The translations under genes and the position numbers were made by a program. DNA of 64,000 nucleotides. Source: Patescibacteria group bacterium. GTDB lineage: Bacteria > Patescibacteriota > Patescibacteriia > Patescibacteriales > Patescibacteriaceae. The stretch is from contig CP129471.1 in assembly GCA_030583705.1 (NCBI GenBank), forward strand, positions 548,506-612,505. The letters are read 5' to 3'. The notes under the pieces are model-generated. The model was not told where the DNA came from and ran no database searches. It saw only the letters and a list, made by a program, of their open reading frames with translations. Shown in pieces: positions 36,197 through 44,804 of the stretch (positions within the stretch are counted from its first letter, which is position 1; each line of letters begins with the position of its first letter).

Positions 36197-36847
36197 ATGA
36201 AAAAACTAACAGAAAAACAAAAGAATGTGCTTGATTATATTACGGGGTATATAAAAGAACATGGTATCTCCCCTACTATTGAAGAGATAAGGCTTAAATT
36301 GGGCTTTCTTTCCATTAGATCAGTAAGTCAGTATTTGGATGCCCTGCAGAGTAAAGGCTATATTAATAAAACCGCTAAACCAAGAAGTATACGGATTATT
36401 GATCAGAATAATAACAATAAAGCTGAAACTGTTTTAGTACCTCTTTTAGGTATGGCTTCCTGTGGTACTCCGGCTTTTTATGCGGATAACAATATTGAAG
36501 GCTATATGCCGGTTGATGCGAAATTACTTAAAGGAAGTATTAAAGAACACTTTCTTCTAAAGACTTCCGGTAATTCCATGAACAAAGCCGGTATTAATGA
36601 TAATGAATTGGTTTTAATTAGGAAAAAAGATTATTATGAATCAGGAGAAAGAGTGGTAGCAGTCGTGGATGATAAGGCCACTATTAAAAAACTTCATAAA
36701 GGAGACCAAGCCGTTATCCTTTCCCCGGTTTCTACCGACAAATCCCATAAACCGATTATGGCTACAGAAGCCGCTATTTGCGGTGAAGTAATCTGTGCTG
36801 TCCCCTTCTTTACCGATGTACAAGGTAACCTAAGTTATTTTGCATAA
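36197..36847 (+). CDS. lexA: LexA-type SOS repressor
   Basis: 216 residues. The N-terminal winged helix (KLTEKQKNVLDYITGYIKEHGISPTIEEI cut: LTEKQKNVLDYI, GISPTIEEI) matches LexA_DNA_bind. The peptidase domain has Ser127 (SGNSM) and Lys160 (VVDDKATIK), so autocleavage is expected. The cleavage site reads LLGMASC-G90 with Cys89-Gly90 where most LexA have Ala-Gly. It represses DNA-damage genes until RecA promotes self-cleavage. A terminator follows. The Cys-Gly bond resembles UmuD and some phage repressors. Confidence 0.93.
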   Translation: MKKLTEKQKNVLDYITGYIKEHGISPTIEEIRLKLGFLSIRSVSQYLDALQSKGYINKTAKPRSIRIIDQNNNNKAETVLVPLLGMASCGTPAFYADNNIEGYMPVDAKLLKGSIKEHFLLKTSGNSMNKAGINDNELVLIRKKDYYESGERVVAVVDDKATIKKLHKGDQAVILSPVSTDKSHKPIMATEAAICGEVICAVPFFTDVQGNLSYFA

Positions 36848-36857
36848 ATAAAAAAAT

Positions 36858-36885
36858 ACTCCCTAACAGATGTTAGGGAGTTTTA
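36858..36885 (+). terminator. lexA terminator
   Basis: ACTCCCTAAC / GTTAGGGAGT hairpin followed by TTTATTTT. Confidence 0.85.
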
Positions 36886-36914
36886 TTTTAAAATATGTTT
36901 TTATAAAATCTATA

Positions 36915-37073
36915 TTATTCCTCCTTTTCTTCAAAAAGAGAAACATTATCTTTTTTGTGCCAATGTCCTAGGCACGTTTTTATATAATAATGTGTTTTTT
37001 TGGCTTTTATCTTTTGATCAAAAGTTAAAAGCAATTTTTTTAAGGTAAGAACTGTTAAATCTACTTTTTTCAT
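36915..37073 (-). CDS. Small basic peptide (52 residues), hypothetical
   Basis: Reads MKKVDLTVLTLKKLLLTFDQ..., ends in VSLFEEKEE then stop. It contains a CLGHWHKK segment with Cys and His that might bind metal. AAGAAG lies just upstream of the ATG. No homology recognised; the coding call rests on a clean frame with a purine-rich ribosome site. Tail-to-tail with lexA. Confidence 0.4.
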   Translation of the reverse strand: MKKVDLTVLTLKKLLLTFDQKIKAKKTHYYIKTCLGHWHKKDNVSLFEEKEE

Positions 37074-37239
37074 TTTTTTCTTCTTTTAAAAATACTACGT
37101 ATACGAAAACGTTTTTCTAATCAACCTCTATTTAAACTCCCCTCATGAGTTTAAAGTTCAACCAAGTACCACTCCCTGGCTTAATAAAAAAACAGAGGGG
37201 AATCTTAAAGAATCGATCAATAATTGCTTGGAACCCTTA

Positions 37240-37371
37240 TTAACCCTTTTTGTAATTTGAGGGGTTACTATGGGCTCCGTTTATAACCTTGTTTTTTATA
37301 TTGGTAATTTTCCTCACCTCTTGAGGTTTGTACTTTTTACTTCCTAAAGATTTTGAACTTTTTTTAGACAT
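37240..37371 (-). CDS. Small basic peptide (43 residues), hypothetical
   Basis: Reads MSKKSSKSLGSKKYKPQEVRK and ends YKKG. Strongly basic and hydrophilic. No ribosome site is visible, so support is weak. It lies in an 800-bp region otherwise free of genes, which also holds the 52-residue ORF. Confidence 0.3.
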   Translation of the reverse strand: MSKKSSKSLGSKKYKPQEVRKITNIKNKVINGAHSNPSNYKKG

Positions 37372-37581
37372 TAATTTATTTTTTTGATTTCTTAAAAATA
37401 CGAAGCCTCGTTTTCTTTAATGTACAAAAATATAAAACTAGAAACTGTCCATTGTTACTCCTTTTTAATTAACGGAAAAAAACTACCATATATACTAATT
37501 ATCATATAAATCATAATCAGGCAAGTGGATAACAAAAGCTGACCTTTTTTTCCAAAACAAAGGTTTTTAGCTGTCTAAACA

Positions 37582-37615
37582 AAACCACGGCTCCCCTATG
37601 GGTAAGCCGTGGTTT
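37582..37615 (-). terminator. HU gene terminator
   Basis: AAACCACGGCT / AGCCGTGGTTT stem, 36 bp past the HU stop. Confidence 0.8.
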
Positions 37616-37650
37616 GTTGGGCCAAAATAATCTGGCTCTTTAAGAAAATC

Positions 37651-37923
37651 TTAAAGAACAGCGTCTTTGGCAGACTTAGAGAGACGGAACTTTACTACCG
37701 TCTTGGCCGGGATCTGGATTTGTTCACCAGTGGCCGGGTTGCGACCCATGCGAGCCTGGCGACGCACCTTTACCATTTTACCAAGACCCGGCAAGGTAAA
37801 TTCGCCGTTGCTCTTAACCTCGCTGTAGGCCATGTCGGTCAAAATATTCATAAAATTGACGACATCCTTTTTAGCAAGGCCTGTCTTAGAAGCCAAAGCT
37901 TCCATTAGTTGGGACTTTGTCAT
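37651..37923 (-). CDS. hup: HU-family DNA-binding protein
   Basis: 90 residues from ATG 37923 (MTKSQLMEALASKTGLAKKDV), the standard HU length. The beta-arm region GEFTLPGLGKMVKVRRQARMGRNPATGEQI (cut: LPGLGKMVKVRRQARMG, RNPATGEQI) holds the conserved RNPxTGE motif. It compacts and bends DNA. An upstream in-frame start at 37959 lacks support. Own promoter and terminator. Confidence 0.95.
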   Translation of the reverse strand: MTKSQLMEALASKTGLAKKDVVNFMNILTDMAYSEVKSNGEFTLPGLGKMVKVRRQARMGRNPATGEQIQIPAKTVVKFRLSKSAKDAVL

Positions 37924-37973
37924 AAATCCTAATAAGTTAGTAAGCAAAAGGCTAAACACCTTTCTTAATTACC

Positions 37974-38034
37974 ATTATACAGCAAAATGAACAAAACGGC
38001 AATAAAATAAAGGGTTTTAGCAAGAGCTTGCTAA
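37974..38034 (-). promoter_or_regulatory. HU promoter with upstream inverted repeat
   Basis: TTGCCG (38002-37997), 17-bp spacer, TATAAT (37979-37974). TTAGCAAG-AG-CTTGCTAA (38017-38034) lies 15 bp upstream of the -35 and is a possible activator or repressor site. Confidence 0.65.
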
Positions 38035-38212
38035 GTATCCTTTTCTTGACAATACCAATTTTTTGTTATCATTAACCTATATAATAAAAAATAGCTAATA
38101 TTAGGTGGTTTTTAACAGAAAATAGGATAAAATAAAGCTTTTTTGTTAAATTAACAACTAGTCATGAAAAAAATCCCTTCTTCTACTTAAAAGTTTTCAA
38201 CATGCCATATTA

Positions 38213-41128
38213 TCAATTACCGGCTAATTCAAGTATCTGTTCTGGCGTTAAAACACCCTCATAAATACGTAAATCATCAATCGCAAACCTATCCCATGTC
38301 TCATAAATAAAGAGACGATCTAAAGGTAGCCATGGCCAAACAACTAAATAGTCAATATAAGGTTGTCCATTAAAATAAACCGTTAAAGTCATCTCTTGTG
38401 CATCATAAACCAACCCCATATGAATCCAGGCGTAATAAGCTAGTGGTCTGTTTAAGAAAAAGGCATAATTATTTATCTTGGCATAGATATTGCCATAACC
38501 CCCTTGTAAACCAAAGTGCCCATCTAGTAGACTACTATATAAACTAACACCACCTTGTCCGGAAAAACCCGGCATACTGTGTCGCCAAAAAGACAGAGAG
38601 ACTGAACGACTGTTTAAGCTTGGTATTGATATATCATAATTATGGACTCCTTGCACCATTAAAAGACCTTGACTATACCGACCAGTCGTTAGAGCGGCTT
38701 GGGGAATAATCACTCCCCCGACCTTATCAACAGCCAAGGTTCCGCTATCTTCAAAATCCCAGTAATGTAATAGCTTAGCTGGCTTAAAGCTTGGTTGTTC
38801 AACCACTGGCGGAATTTGCTGATTAAATAAAGCCGCTACTTCTTCTTTAGCTAAGGCTCTGTCCCAAATGCCAATCTCATCAACTAACCAAGCGCCAACT
38901 CCTCCATACATGTTCATTGTCATCTTAACAATCTCGCCAGACAGTGCGCCAGACAGCGGATATTTTTTAACCAACTGTCCATTAAGATACCAAGCTATAT
39001 AATTATGACCAAAAACAAAGGTCATTAAATTCCAATCTCTATTTTCCGGATAAAGTCTGCCTATACTCGGCCATGACCCATTATGGATATATAAAACATT
39101 ATGGCCGGAAAAATGAGTACCTGCCAAAACTTCTTCATTCTCATCAAAAAAGTAAAAACCATTTTGGGCAATACCATTAACGTCTTTGGAGTAAAAGGAG
39201 AAGGTTAATTCCGGACTATTAAGTGTAAGTGGTATGGTGGTGGAAGTCTTTTGTTCATAATAATTATACTCCAAAGCACAATCCCACTTACCAACTGCCC
39301 ATAAGGTATCTGGTAAAACATCTTCAATTAAACTATCCCGAGGCTCACCAACGCATTCCGAGAAATGCCAAAGTCGTTTAAGACCCCTGTTTAAATCTAC
39401 TGTCCGACTACCTAAAAGATGATTAGCTTTGGGCTCTTGGCTAAAGACAGTCGGCTCATCATAGCTTAAATGATCAATAACCGTGTTATTATAAAACAAC
39501 CTAAGCTCTCCTTCCGTGTTAGGTATAACCGGTGAAACATAATAACGATCAGCTACAACAAAGTTCTCGCTATATCCTGGACCGGCAATTAAGAAAAAAG
39601 AGTGAGGTTCAAGGATAACATAATTAAGAGAAGCACCTGAAGCTAAAGTATTCCAAAAACTTAAATCAAGACGCTTAGCCTGTACCGCTAAACCACTTAG
39701 ACTAATCGGCTTATTGGACTGATTATAAATCTCCAAGTATTCTCCTCCATCAAGGCCAGTGCCATAGGCGGTAATTAATAAAGAGCCGAGCTTAGGAGAC
39801 TCAGGCGGACCATTATAAACAATTTCTTCTTCCTCAACCTCATCTACCTGTTCATTATCTTCTCCTTGTTGTTCTTCATCGCCGTTTTCTTCTTCTACCC
39901 CATTCCCTTCTTCACTACCTTGCCCACCCCCATTATCTTCTTCATTACCTCCTTCTTGTTCAGAGTCCTCTTCTTCAGATGAAGAATTACCTGATCCCGA
40001 CCCTCCTCCTATACCAGGTAAACTAGGCCACCAAGGCTGGCTTGGTATGTTTATATTACCAATTAACCCATCTACCGCCTGCCTAGCTGGATCTGGTAAT
40101 AGAGCAATGGCTCCTTCCACTAAACCGGGTATTATCGGTAGAGGAATAAAATTATTACCAGGCTGAGTAATTCTCTCTATCACCTCTCCTACGGCTTCTC
40201 GTCCGCGGTTAACTGTTTCATTAACCGCGTCATTGATCGCCTCATTAATAATTTCCCCTGGAGTTGGAGGCTCTGAACCAACGTTATCAAAAAAGAGCTC
40301 TAACAAACGAACACCGTAGGAAATCATCATGGGAGAGATTTCATGCCAATAGGCTTCATGAATATCTTCGGTTAAAATAAGTTCATCTGTCCTTATATTA
40401 TAACGAGCTAGGGGTCGTGAGCCATCGAATAATATATCCCCTCTTACCGTTATCCGATTAAAAGGTTCTCTAAAATCAGAACCGTCAATCGTGTCTTTAC
40501 TAAAAAAACGACGATTAACCCAAGTAGCTAAAGAGGCTATGCAGTCTCGGTAATCGCTACAATCAGGCAAAGGCGGTAAGGGCTCTTTCATTGGTGGACG
40601 ATTAAACTTAAGCCATTGTTCAAAAGGATCCCCCTCCGCATGCTGATCATTTCTTACATGAGCCGGCACCGCCGAATCTTGTAGAAGATGTAAAACATGT
40701 CCCAAACAAGTATGAGCCTTAGCTAAATTATTATCCCTTAAAGCTCGCCTGGCGGTTGGCCAAGAACAATCGCCAGTAATTGGTTCAAGTCTTTGTCTGG
40801 AAGGCGAAGAAGCCCAAAAAGGCGAAGGCCAGCCCAGACTAATACCCAAGATAGACAAACCTTTTTTAGATAAAGGATTAAAAAAATGATTAAGCGGCCG
40901 AGAAACTGGTACATCTTCGCGACTACTGCCATGCGCCAACCAAGCGATGGCGGTAGCGTCCAGACTATTATCCGGATGACGATCGTTATAAGCATAAGCT
41001 ACTGCCCTAGAAAGTGCCGGATGGACCCCATAGGTGTCAAAAGCTTTGGTAGATATTGGCCAAAAAGACATGACCAGAAAAAGCCCAACACCCAAAAACC
41101 AAACTTTGGCTAAGAATATTTTTAACAT
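38213..41128 (-). CDS. Large secreted protein: phospholipase C/S1-like domain, lamin-tail domain, two LamG domains
   Basis: 971 residues with a signal peptide (about 1-27). Residues about 30-300 look like the zinc phospholipase C / S1-P1 nuclease fold: HPALSRAVAYAYND, WLAHGSSREDVP, NHFFNPL, LGHVLHLLQDSAVPAHVRND, with several His and Asp in the expected helical places. An acidic Gly/Glu/Ser linker (about 370-430) follows. A lamin-tail domain (KLGSLLITAYGTGLDGGEYLEIYNQS, cut: GGEYLEIYNQSNKPISLSG) is at about 440-545. Two LamG-like modules (about 590-770 and 785-970) end the protein. Likely a surface or secreted hydrolase that binds host or matrix material. Catalysis is inferred. Confidence 0.75.
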   Translation of the reverse strand: MLKIFLAKVWFLGVGLFLVMSFWPISTKAFDTYGVHPALSRAVAYAYNDRHPDNSLDATAIAWLAHGSSREDVPVSRPLNHFFNPLSKKGLSILGISLGWPSPFWASSPSRQRLEPITGDCSWPTARRALRDNNLAKAHTCLGHVLHLLQDSAVPAHVRNDQHAEGDPFEQWLKFNRPPMKEPLPPLPDCSDYRDCIASLATWVNRRFFSKDTIDGSDFREPFNRITVRGDILFDGSRPLARYNIRTDELILTEDIHEAYWHEISPMMISYGVRLLELFFDNVGSEPPTPGEIINEAINDAVNETVNRGREAVGEVIERITQPGNNFIPLPIIPGLVEGAIALLPDPARQAVDGLIGNINIPSQPWWPSLPGIGGGSGSGNSSSEEEDSEQEGGNEEDNGGGQGSEEGNGVEEENGDEEQQGEDNEQVDEVEEEEIVYNGPPESPKLGSLLITAYGTGLDGGEYLEIYNQSNKPISLSGLAVQAKRLDLSFWNTLASGASLNYVILEPHSFFLIAGPGYSENFVVADRYYVSPVIPNTEGELRLFYNNTVIDHLSYDEPTVFSQEPKANHLLGSRTVDLNRGLKRLWHFSECVGEPRDSLIEDVLPDTLWAVGKWDCALEYNYYEQKTSTTIPLTLNSPELTFSFYSKDVNGIAQNGFYFFDENEEVLAGTHFSGHNVLYIHNGSWPSIGRLYPENRDWNLMTFVFGHNYIAWYLNGQLVKKYPLSGALSGEIVKMTMNMYGGVGAWLVDEIGIWDRALAKEEVAALFNQQIPPVVEQPSFKPAKLLHYWDFEDSGTLAVDKVGGVIIPQAALTTGRYSQGLLMVQGVHNYDISIPSLNSRSVSLSFWRHSMPGFSGQGGVSLYSSLLDGHFGLQGGYGNIYAKINNYAFFLNRPLAYYAWIHMGLVYDAQEMTLTVYFNGQPYIDYLVVWPWLPLDRLFIYETWDRFAIDDLRIYEGVLTPEQILELAGN

Positions 41129-41156
41129 AAGAAAGAGTTAATAATTAAACTGAGGG

Positions 41157-41648
41157 CTAAAGCTCACTAATCTGCCAAACCGAGGGAGAGAGCTTAATAA
41201 ACCTTATTTGCAACGTTCGTCTTCCGGCTTCAAGATAAACTCTTTGGCCAGCTATCTCGCGTTCTTCGTCTTGTAAAAGGTCATAATCATATTCATAAAC
41301 AGCGGTTTCTTCGCAAATATTTTCATAATCACAAGGCTGGCGATAAAGCTCTCGTAAAATTGGTTTGTCACTAATTTGTCTTTCACGCCATTCTTCGTTA
41401 GTTAAAAGTTCTTTATAATAATCTCTTTTCTCACGAGAAATATATTTAAGGGCTGTTTTAAGATCATTGTCCTTAAGAGCCGAGGAAAAAGCCTCATAAG
41501 CTTCTTGGGGCGAGGAGCTTACCGGATAAAAACGAGCTTCATATAGATAGGGGGCGAATAATAAATACGAGCGATAATAAGAAAATAGCCAAAAGGCGAA
41601 AAACAGGCTTAATAATAAGCCTCCCCATAAAATAAAGGATTTTTTCAT
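41157..41648 (-). CDS. Membrane-anchored small protein (NTF2/DUF4878-like)
   Basis: 163 residues with an N-terminal membrane segment (WGGLLLSLFFAFWLFSYY) and a soluble domain: SPQEAYEAFSSALKDNDLKTALKYISRE, cut here as SPQEAYEAFSSALKDNDL, is the helix-hairpin entry of NTF2-like/DUF4878 lipoproteins. CDYENICE holds two Cys. Function unknown. It is 28 bp upstream of the large secreted protein and on the same strand, so probably co-transcribed. Confidence 0.6.
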   Translation of the reverse strand: MKKSFILWGGLLLSLFFAFWLFSYYRSYLLFAPYLYEARFYPVSSSPQEAYEAFSSALKDNDLKTALKYISREKRDYYKELLTNEEWRERQISDKPILRELYRQPCDYENICEETAVYEYDYDLLQDEEREIAGQRVYLEAGRRTLQIRFIKLSPSVWQISEL

Positions 41649-41681
41649 AAGAAAAAATTAATAATAAAGGAGGAAAATAAA

Positions 41682-41706
41682 AAACACCCTCACGAGGAGG
41701 GTGTTT
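41682..41706 (-). terminator. Intrinsic terminator hairpin
   Basis: AAACACCCT / AGGGTGTTT with a 7-nt loop, past the stop of the zinc-ribbon protein gene. Confidence 0.75.
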
Positions 41707-41731
41707 AAGTTTTAGTTATTACTTAAAGGAT

Positions 41732-42679
41732 TTATTCATCCTTAGAAAAATTCTTGGTCCAAAACTCAATACTACGCATGGCTTTATAACCATCGCCTGG
41801 ACGACCCATGAAATAACGCTTTCCGTCCGATGGACTTACATACCAAGCTTCGTTATTACCATCTACTTGTAAAAGTATTCTACCTTTTTGGCTATCCGCA
41901 AAACCTTGGTCAATAGGCAAACTCTCACCTGGTATTAAAGGATTAAACCCGGCTAGAATTTCTTCTTTATCACTATAACCATCACCATCGGTATCGGGAT
42001 TATTGGGGTCTGTACCAAAAGAAGCTTCAACTTCATCAGATAAACCGTCACCGTCCGAATCAAGACCAACATCCAAGTTAGAATCAGCTACCGGAATACG
42101 CATAAGATCAGCCGAGCTCATACCAGAGCCTAATTCAAGAATTAAGTTATACACATTAGCATCAGCTGCGGAAAGAGCTAAACGACATTCACCAAGATCT
42201 TGTCCGGCATTGGCTTGAAGTTCAATCTCCTGTCTATATTGGGTGGCTTTAAGATCCAACTCGGTCTGCAAAACCGAAGATCTCTCCAAGGCCTCAGCAG
42301 CTTTTTCTTGAGCCGAAGCAACTTCCTGTGTTTTACTCGTAAGGTTAGCTTGTAAGTCACTAACTTCTTTCATTAACTTTGCGTTATTATTACCAGTAAT
42401 AACAGTTAAACCAATAGCTCCCAGCACCACTACAATTAACAAAGCATAAAAAAGCCAACGTTGCCAATGGCGTTTCTTAACTTCACGATGCACTGCTTCA
42501 TGATGTTCGGCGTGTGGTACGCCACTTGGTACCGGATTAGCCCCAACTGGAGAGGCTACCGGGTTAGTCGGTTGTTCAAACATAGGTTTTTCGTTAGATG
42601 ATTGAGCTACCGCTTGACCGCAAAACGGACAAACGGCTGTATTATTTAAAATTAGCTTTTGACAATTTGGACATCTCAT
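41732..42679 (-). CDS. Zinc-ribbon membrane protein with coiled coil and thrombospondin-type-3 Ca repeats
   Basis: 315 residues. A cytoplasmic N-terminal zinc ribbon (CPNCQKLILNNTAVCPFCGQ, four Cys) is followed by a basic segment with His-rich stretch, one membrane segment (RWLFYALLIVVVLGAIGLTVI, about 72-92), a coiled coil (about 95-165), and Ca-binding repeats of the thrombospondin type 3 kind (DSDGDGLSDEVEASFGTDP and DTDGDGYSDKEEILAG). The C-terminus (WYVSPSDGKRYFMGRPGDGYKAMR) resembles a domain also present in S-layer-like proteins of this group. Probably a cell-envelope scaffold. Confidence 0.75.
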   Translation of the reverse strand: MRCPNCQKLILNNTAVCPFCGQAVAQSSNEKPMFEQPTNPVASPVGANPVPSGVPHAEHHEAVHREVKKRHWQRWLFYALLIVVVLGAIGLTVITGNNNAKLMKEVSDLQANLTSKTQEVASAQEKAAEALERSSVLQTELDLKATQYRQEIELQANAGQDLGECRLALSAADANVYNLILELGSGMSSADLMRIPVADSNLDVGLDSDGDGLSDEVEASFGTDPNNPDTDGDGYSDKEEILAGFNPLIPGESLPIDQGFADSQKGRILLQVDGNNEAWYVSPSDGKRYFMGRPGDGYKAMRSIEFWTKNFSKDE

Positions 42680-42735
42680 AAATTAATTATAGCACAACTT
42701 ATTAAAAATTGCCAAATAGTCTTATAGGATAAGAA

Positions 42736-43329
42736 TTAGGTGGTCGCGTCAACTCGCTTAACTGACTCAAATTCCTTTTCAAGCCTACGGTTAAAAACAT
42801 CGTTCTGATCATGAATAATGTTAACTAAATCACCTACACGTTCACGCATAAAACCACCCGCTAATCCGGTTAACTCACCAACTTCTTCAGAGAGCTTGTC
42901 AAATCGGCGATCCATTTCTTGTCTAACTTGAACAAACCCGTCTTTCATTTCTTGTCTAATCTCAAAAATATCCTGTTTCGTCTCTTGTCTTAATTCAGCT
43001 ATAGCTCGCTCGTTGCGATCAAAACGCTTATAAACTTCCGCACGAAAATCACTCATTTCAGCACGAAAAGCAACGAATGATTTCGCCATATCAACCACCA
43101 TAGCGGTTAAAGAAGAGACTGAGTCTTCAAGAGATGAAACAGAAGCCCTAAGAGAAGAAACCGAAGTTTCAAGAGATGAAACAGAAGTTTCAAGGGAAGA
43201 AACAGAAGTTTCAAGGGAAGAAACAGAAATTTCAAGAGAAGAAACAGAAGTTTCAAGGGAAGAAACAGAAGTTTCAAGGGAAGAAACAGAAGTTTCAAGG
43301 GTGGAGAGACTTACTGATGGTATACTCAT
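42736..43329 (-). CDS. Coiled-coil protein with a 7-residue tandem repeat
   Basis: 197 residues. The first 85 residues are about ten copies of a heptad-like repeat (S-L-E-T-S-V-S), encoded by near-identical 21-bp units; the rest is a long heptad coiled coil (FRAEMSDFRAEVYKRFDRNERAIAELRQE, cut: FRAEVYKRFDRNERAI) with a hydrophobic stripe, similar to bacterial coiled-coil fibre or DUF1640-type proteins. No signal peptide. Likely an oligomeric rod. The repeats may vary by slippage. Confidence 0.6.
   Translation of the reverse strand: MSIPSVSLSTLETSVSSLETSVSSLETSVSSLEISVSSLETSVSSLETSVSSLETSVSSLRASVSSLEDSVSSLTAMVVDMAKSFVAFRAEMSDFRAEVYKRFDRNERAIAELRQETKQDIFEIRQEMKDGFVQVRQEMDRRFDKLSEEVGELTGLAGGFMRERVGDLVNIIHDQNDVFNRRLEKEFESVKRVDATT
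43141..43308. repeat. 21-bp tandem repeats inside the coiled-coil gene
   Basis: About eight units of GTTTCAAGGGAAGAAACAGA with minor changes (plus-strand orientation). Each encodes seven residues, so gain or loss of units keeps the frame. Confidence 0.8.
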
Positions 43330-43515
43330 AAAAGTACATTACTAATAACCGAGGGAGATTATCTTAACCTATAATAATATAGAGGAGGGGGATAAGAAGA
43401 TTATAGCAAAAAATATTAAGATAAGGCAAATAATTTATAACGCTCTTTCTTCTTTATGGATTAAATGTTTTAAGATTAAAAAACCTTTTATAAAACCCTT
43501 ATAAATAAAGCAGTT

Positions 43516-43541
43516 AAACCCGCCAGGCGGTTGGCGGGTTT
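43516..43541. repeat. AAACCCGCCA-family hairpin (copy 1)
   Basis: Arms AAACCCGCCA / TGGCGGGTTT with loop GGCGGT, then TATTTTT. It lies in an intergenic gap of 302 bp (43330-43631) between the coiled-coil gene and the toxin-antitoxin pair. Same arms at 45056. Confidence 0.7.
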
Positions 43542-43594
43542 ATTTTTAACAACCTCATTAAAATATATAAAATAATATCTAATAAAGTTCTCTC

Positions 43595-43623
43595 TTGACT
43601 AACTGTTACACTTTTGATACACT
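43595..43623 (+). promoter_or_regulatory. Promoter of the RelB/RelE-like pair
   Basis: TTGACT (43595-43600), 17-bp spacer, TACACT (43618-43623). TACACT also occurs as a direct repeat in the spacer (43608-43613). The ATG at 43632 lies about 8 bp past the -10, so the mRNA is effectively leaderless. Confidence 0.7.
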
Positions 43624-43631
43624 ATTAATAT

Positions 43632-43853
43632 ATGACAACCGTTAAAACTAGAATCAATATAACCACAGAACCTGAGGTGGAAAAAGCCCTAAAAAATGCC
43701 GCTAAAAAAGACGGTATACCTGTTGCTGCCAAAGCAGCTCAATTAATACAAATGGGGCTTATGCTGGAAGAAGATATTGCCCTTGCCTCCCTGGCGGACA
43801 GCCGTCGCTTTAAGAAATCTTCTCTAATAACCCATGAACAAGCCTGGCTTTAA
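43632..43853 (+). CDS. RelB-like antitoxin
   Basis: 73 residues. TTVKTRINITTEPEVEKALKNAAKK forms a ribbon-helix-helix start; a toxin-binding tail follows (SRRFKKSSLITHEQAWL). It would bind its own promoter and neutralise the toxin. It overlaps the toxin gene by 20 bp. Confidence 0.8.
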   Translation: MTTVKTRINITTEPEVEKALKNAAKKDGIPVAAKAAQLIQMGLMLEEDIALASLADSRRFKKSSLITHEQAWL

Positions 43854-44118
43854 AATTCTCTATCATCCTTTGGTCGTTAAGAACGATATCCCGAAATTAT
43901 CAAAAACAGAAAAAAACAAAATTAAACAAGCTATAGAAAATAAACTGATTAATTATCCACAAATATACGGCCAACCGCTAAGGGGAACTCTTAAACATTA
44001 CTGGAAGCTGAGAATCGGCGACTGGCGAATTATTTATATCATAAAAAGCAACACAGTGATTATCCTTCTTATCGCTCACCGCGGAATTGTTTATAAAGAA
44101 GCTAAAAAAAGACTCTAA
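43834..44118 (+). CDS. RelE/ParE-like toxin
   Basis: 94 residues. KILYHPLVVKNDIPKLSKTEKNKIKQAIENKL (cut: KILYHPLVVKNDIPKL) and YWKLRIGDWRIIYIIKSNTVIIL with the basic C-terminal IAHRGIVYKEAKKR are the RelE/ParE fold: the Arg/Lys residues in WKLRIGDWRIIY and HRG match the mRNA-interferase or gyrase-inhibiting surface. Typically a ribosome-dependent mRNase. Translationally coupled to the antitoxin. Confidence 0.85.
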   Translation: MNKPGFKILYHPLVVKNDIPKLSKTEKNKIKQAIENKLINYPQIYGQPLRGTLKHYWKLRIGDWRIIYIIKSNTVIILLIAHRGIVYKEAKKRL

Positions 44119-44153
44119 AAAAATATTCCAATCTTTCTTAATCTTTCTTATAA

Positions 44154-44177
44154 AAACAGCCCCCTAAAGGGCTGTTT
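44154..44177 (+). terminator. Terminator of the toxin-antitoxin pair
   Basis: AAACAGCCC / GGGCTGTTT hairpin 36 bp past the toxin stop. Confidence 0.8.
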
Positions 44178-44245
44178 GGTTATATAATCATTATCTTAAA
44201 TTGTTTATCAATAAAACAATAAAATTAACCCAACTACCTATTTAA

Positions 44246-44485
44246 TTATTCAATGGTAGTGGTTAAACCATTAGGTTCAATAGGGATATCAAGATCTTCG
44301 TCATCTTCATCCTCCCCTGTTTCCGCACCTTCAATAGTAGTGGTTAGTCCACTGGGTTCAATCGGGATATCGTTTATAGAGTTTTCATCTTCATTATCTG
44401 CCCTAACTATTGTAACGCCTAAAAGCATTACCAGAGATAAAACAACAGCCAAAGAGGCTTTAACTAAAGAAAAATAGCCTTTCAT
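44246..44485 (-). CDS. Short secreted peptide with internal duplication
   Basis: 79 residues with a signal peptide (LVKASLAVVLSLVMLLGVTIVRA). The mature part contains DIPIEPSGLTTTIE and, after an acidic spacer, DIPIEPNGLTTTIE, a direct duplication. No known family. No terminator follows, and the STAS-like gene is 31 bp upstream on the same strand, so they may be co-transcribed. Confidence 0.55.
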   Translation of the reverse strand: MKGYFSLVKASLAVVLSLVMLLGVTIVRADNEDENSINDIPIEPSGLTTTIEGAETGEDEDDEDLDIPIEPNGLTTTIE

Positions 44486-44516
44486 GTATTTTGATATTAA
44501 TAATTATTTTTTATAA

Positions 44517-44798
44517 TTAATCTCCTGAAACATTCCAAACATGTTGAGAAAGAAAATCCAGAGTGTATTTTACTGATAGATTATCCTTGTTAATGAACTC
44601 AACTCTATTGGGATATTGAGATAATAATGGAGCGATAAACTCATCAGCCCAACTCGGAGTCAAAACTTTAACTCCGGCAAAATCAAGGGTAATTTCTCCC
44701 TGTTTAGGGATTTCTCTGGTTTTAAAAACCAGGGCCGCCTCCCTGCCTATTAATCTTGAAAGGAGCATATCTCCGAATTTTACAATCATGATATTCAT
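44517..44798 (-). CDS. STAS-like protein (DUF4325)
   Basis: 93 residues. MNIMIVKFGDMLLSRLIGREAALV, then GEITLDFAGVKVLTPSWADEFI, matches the STAS-like DUF4325 family, small proteins often linked to signalling or phage defence contexts. The transcript would begin at the ATG (-10 at 44805-44810), so it is probably leaderless. Three helically spaced repeats lie upstream of its -35. Confidence 0.8.
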   Translation of the reverse strand: MNIMIVKFGDMLLSRLIGREAALVFKTREIPKQGEITLDFAGVKVLTPSWADEFIAPLLSQYPNRVEFINKDNLSVKYTLDFLSQHVWNVSGD

Positions 44799-44804
44799 AT
44801 TTTT

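Noticed and set aside
43141-43308. CRISPR array
   Set aside because: The 21-bp units are contiguous with no spacers and encode an in-frame coiled coil.
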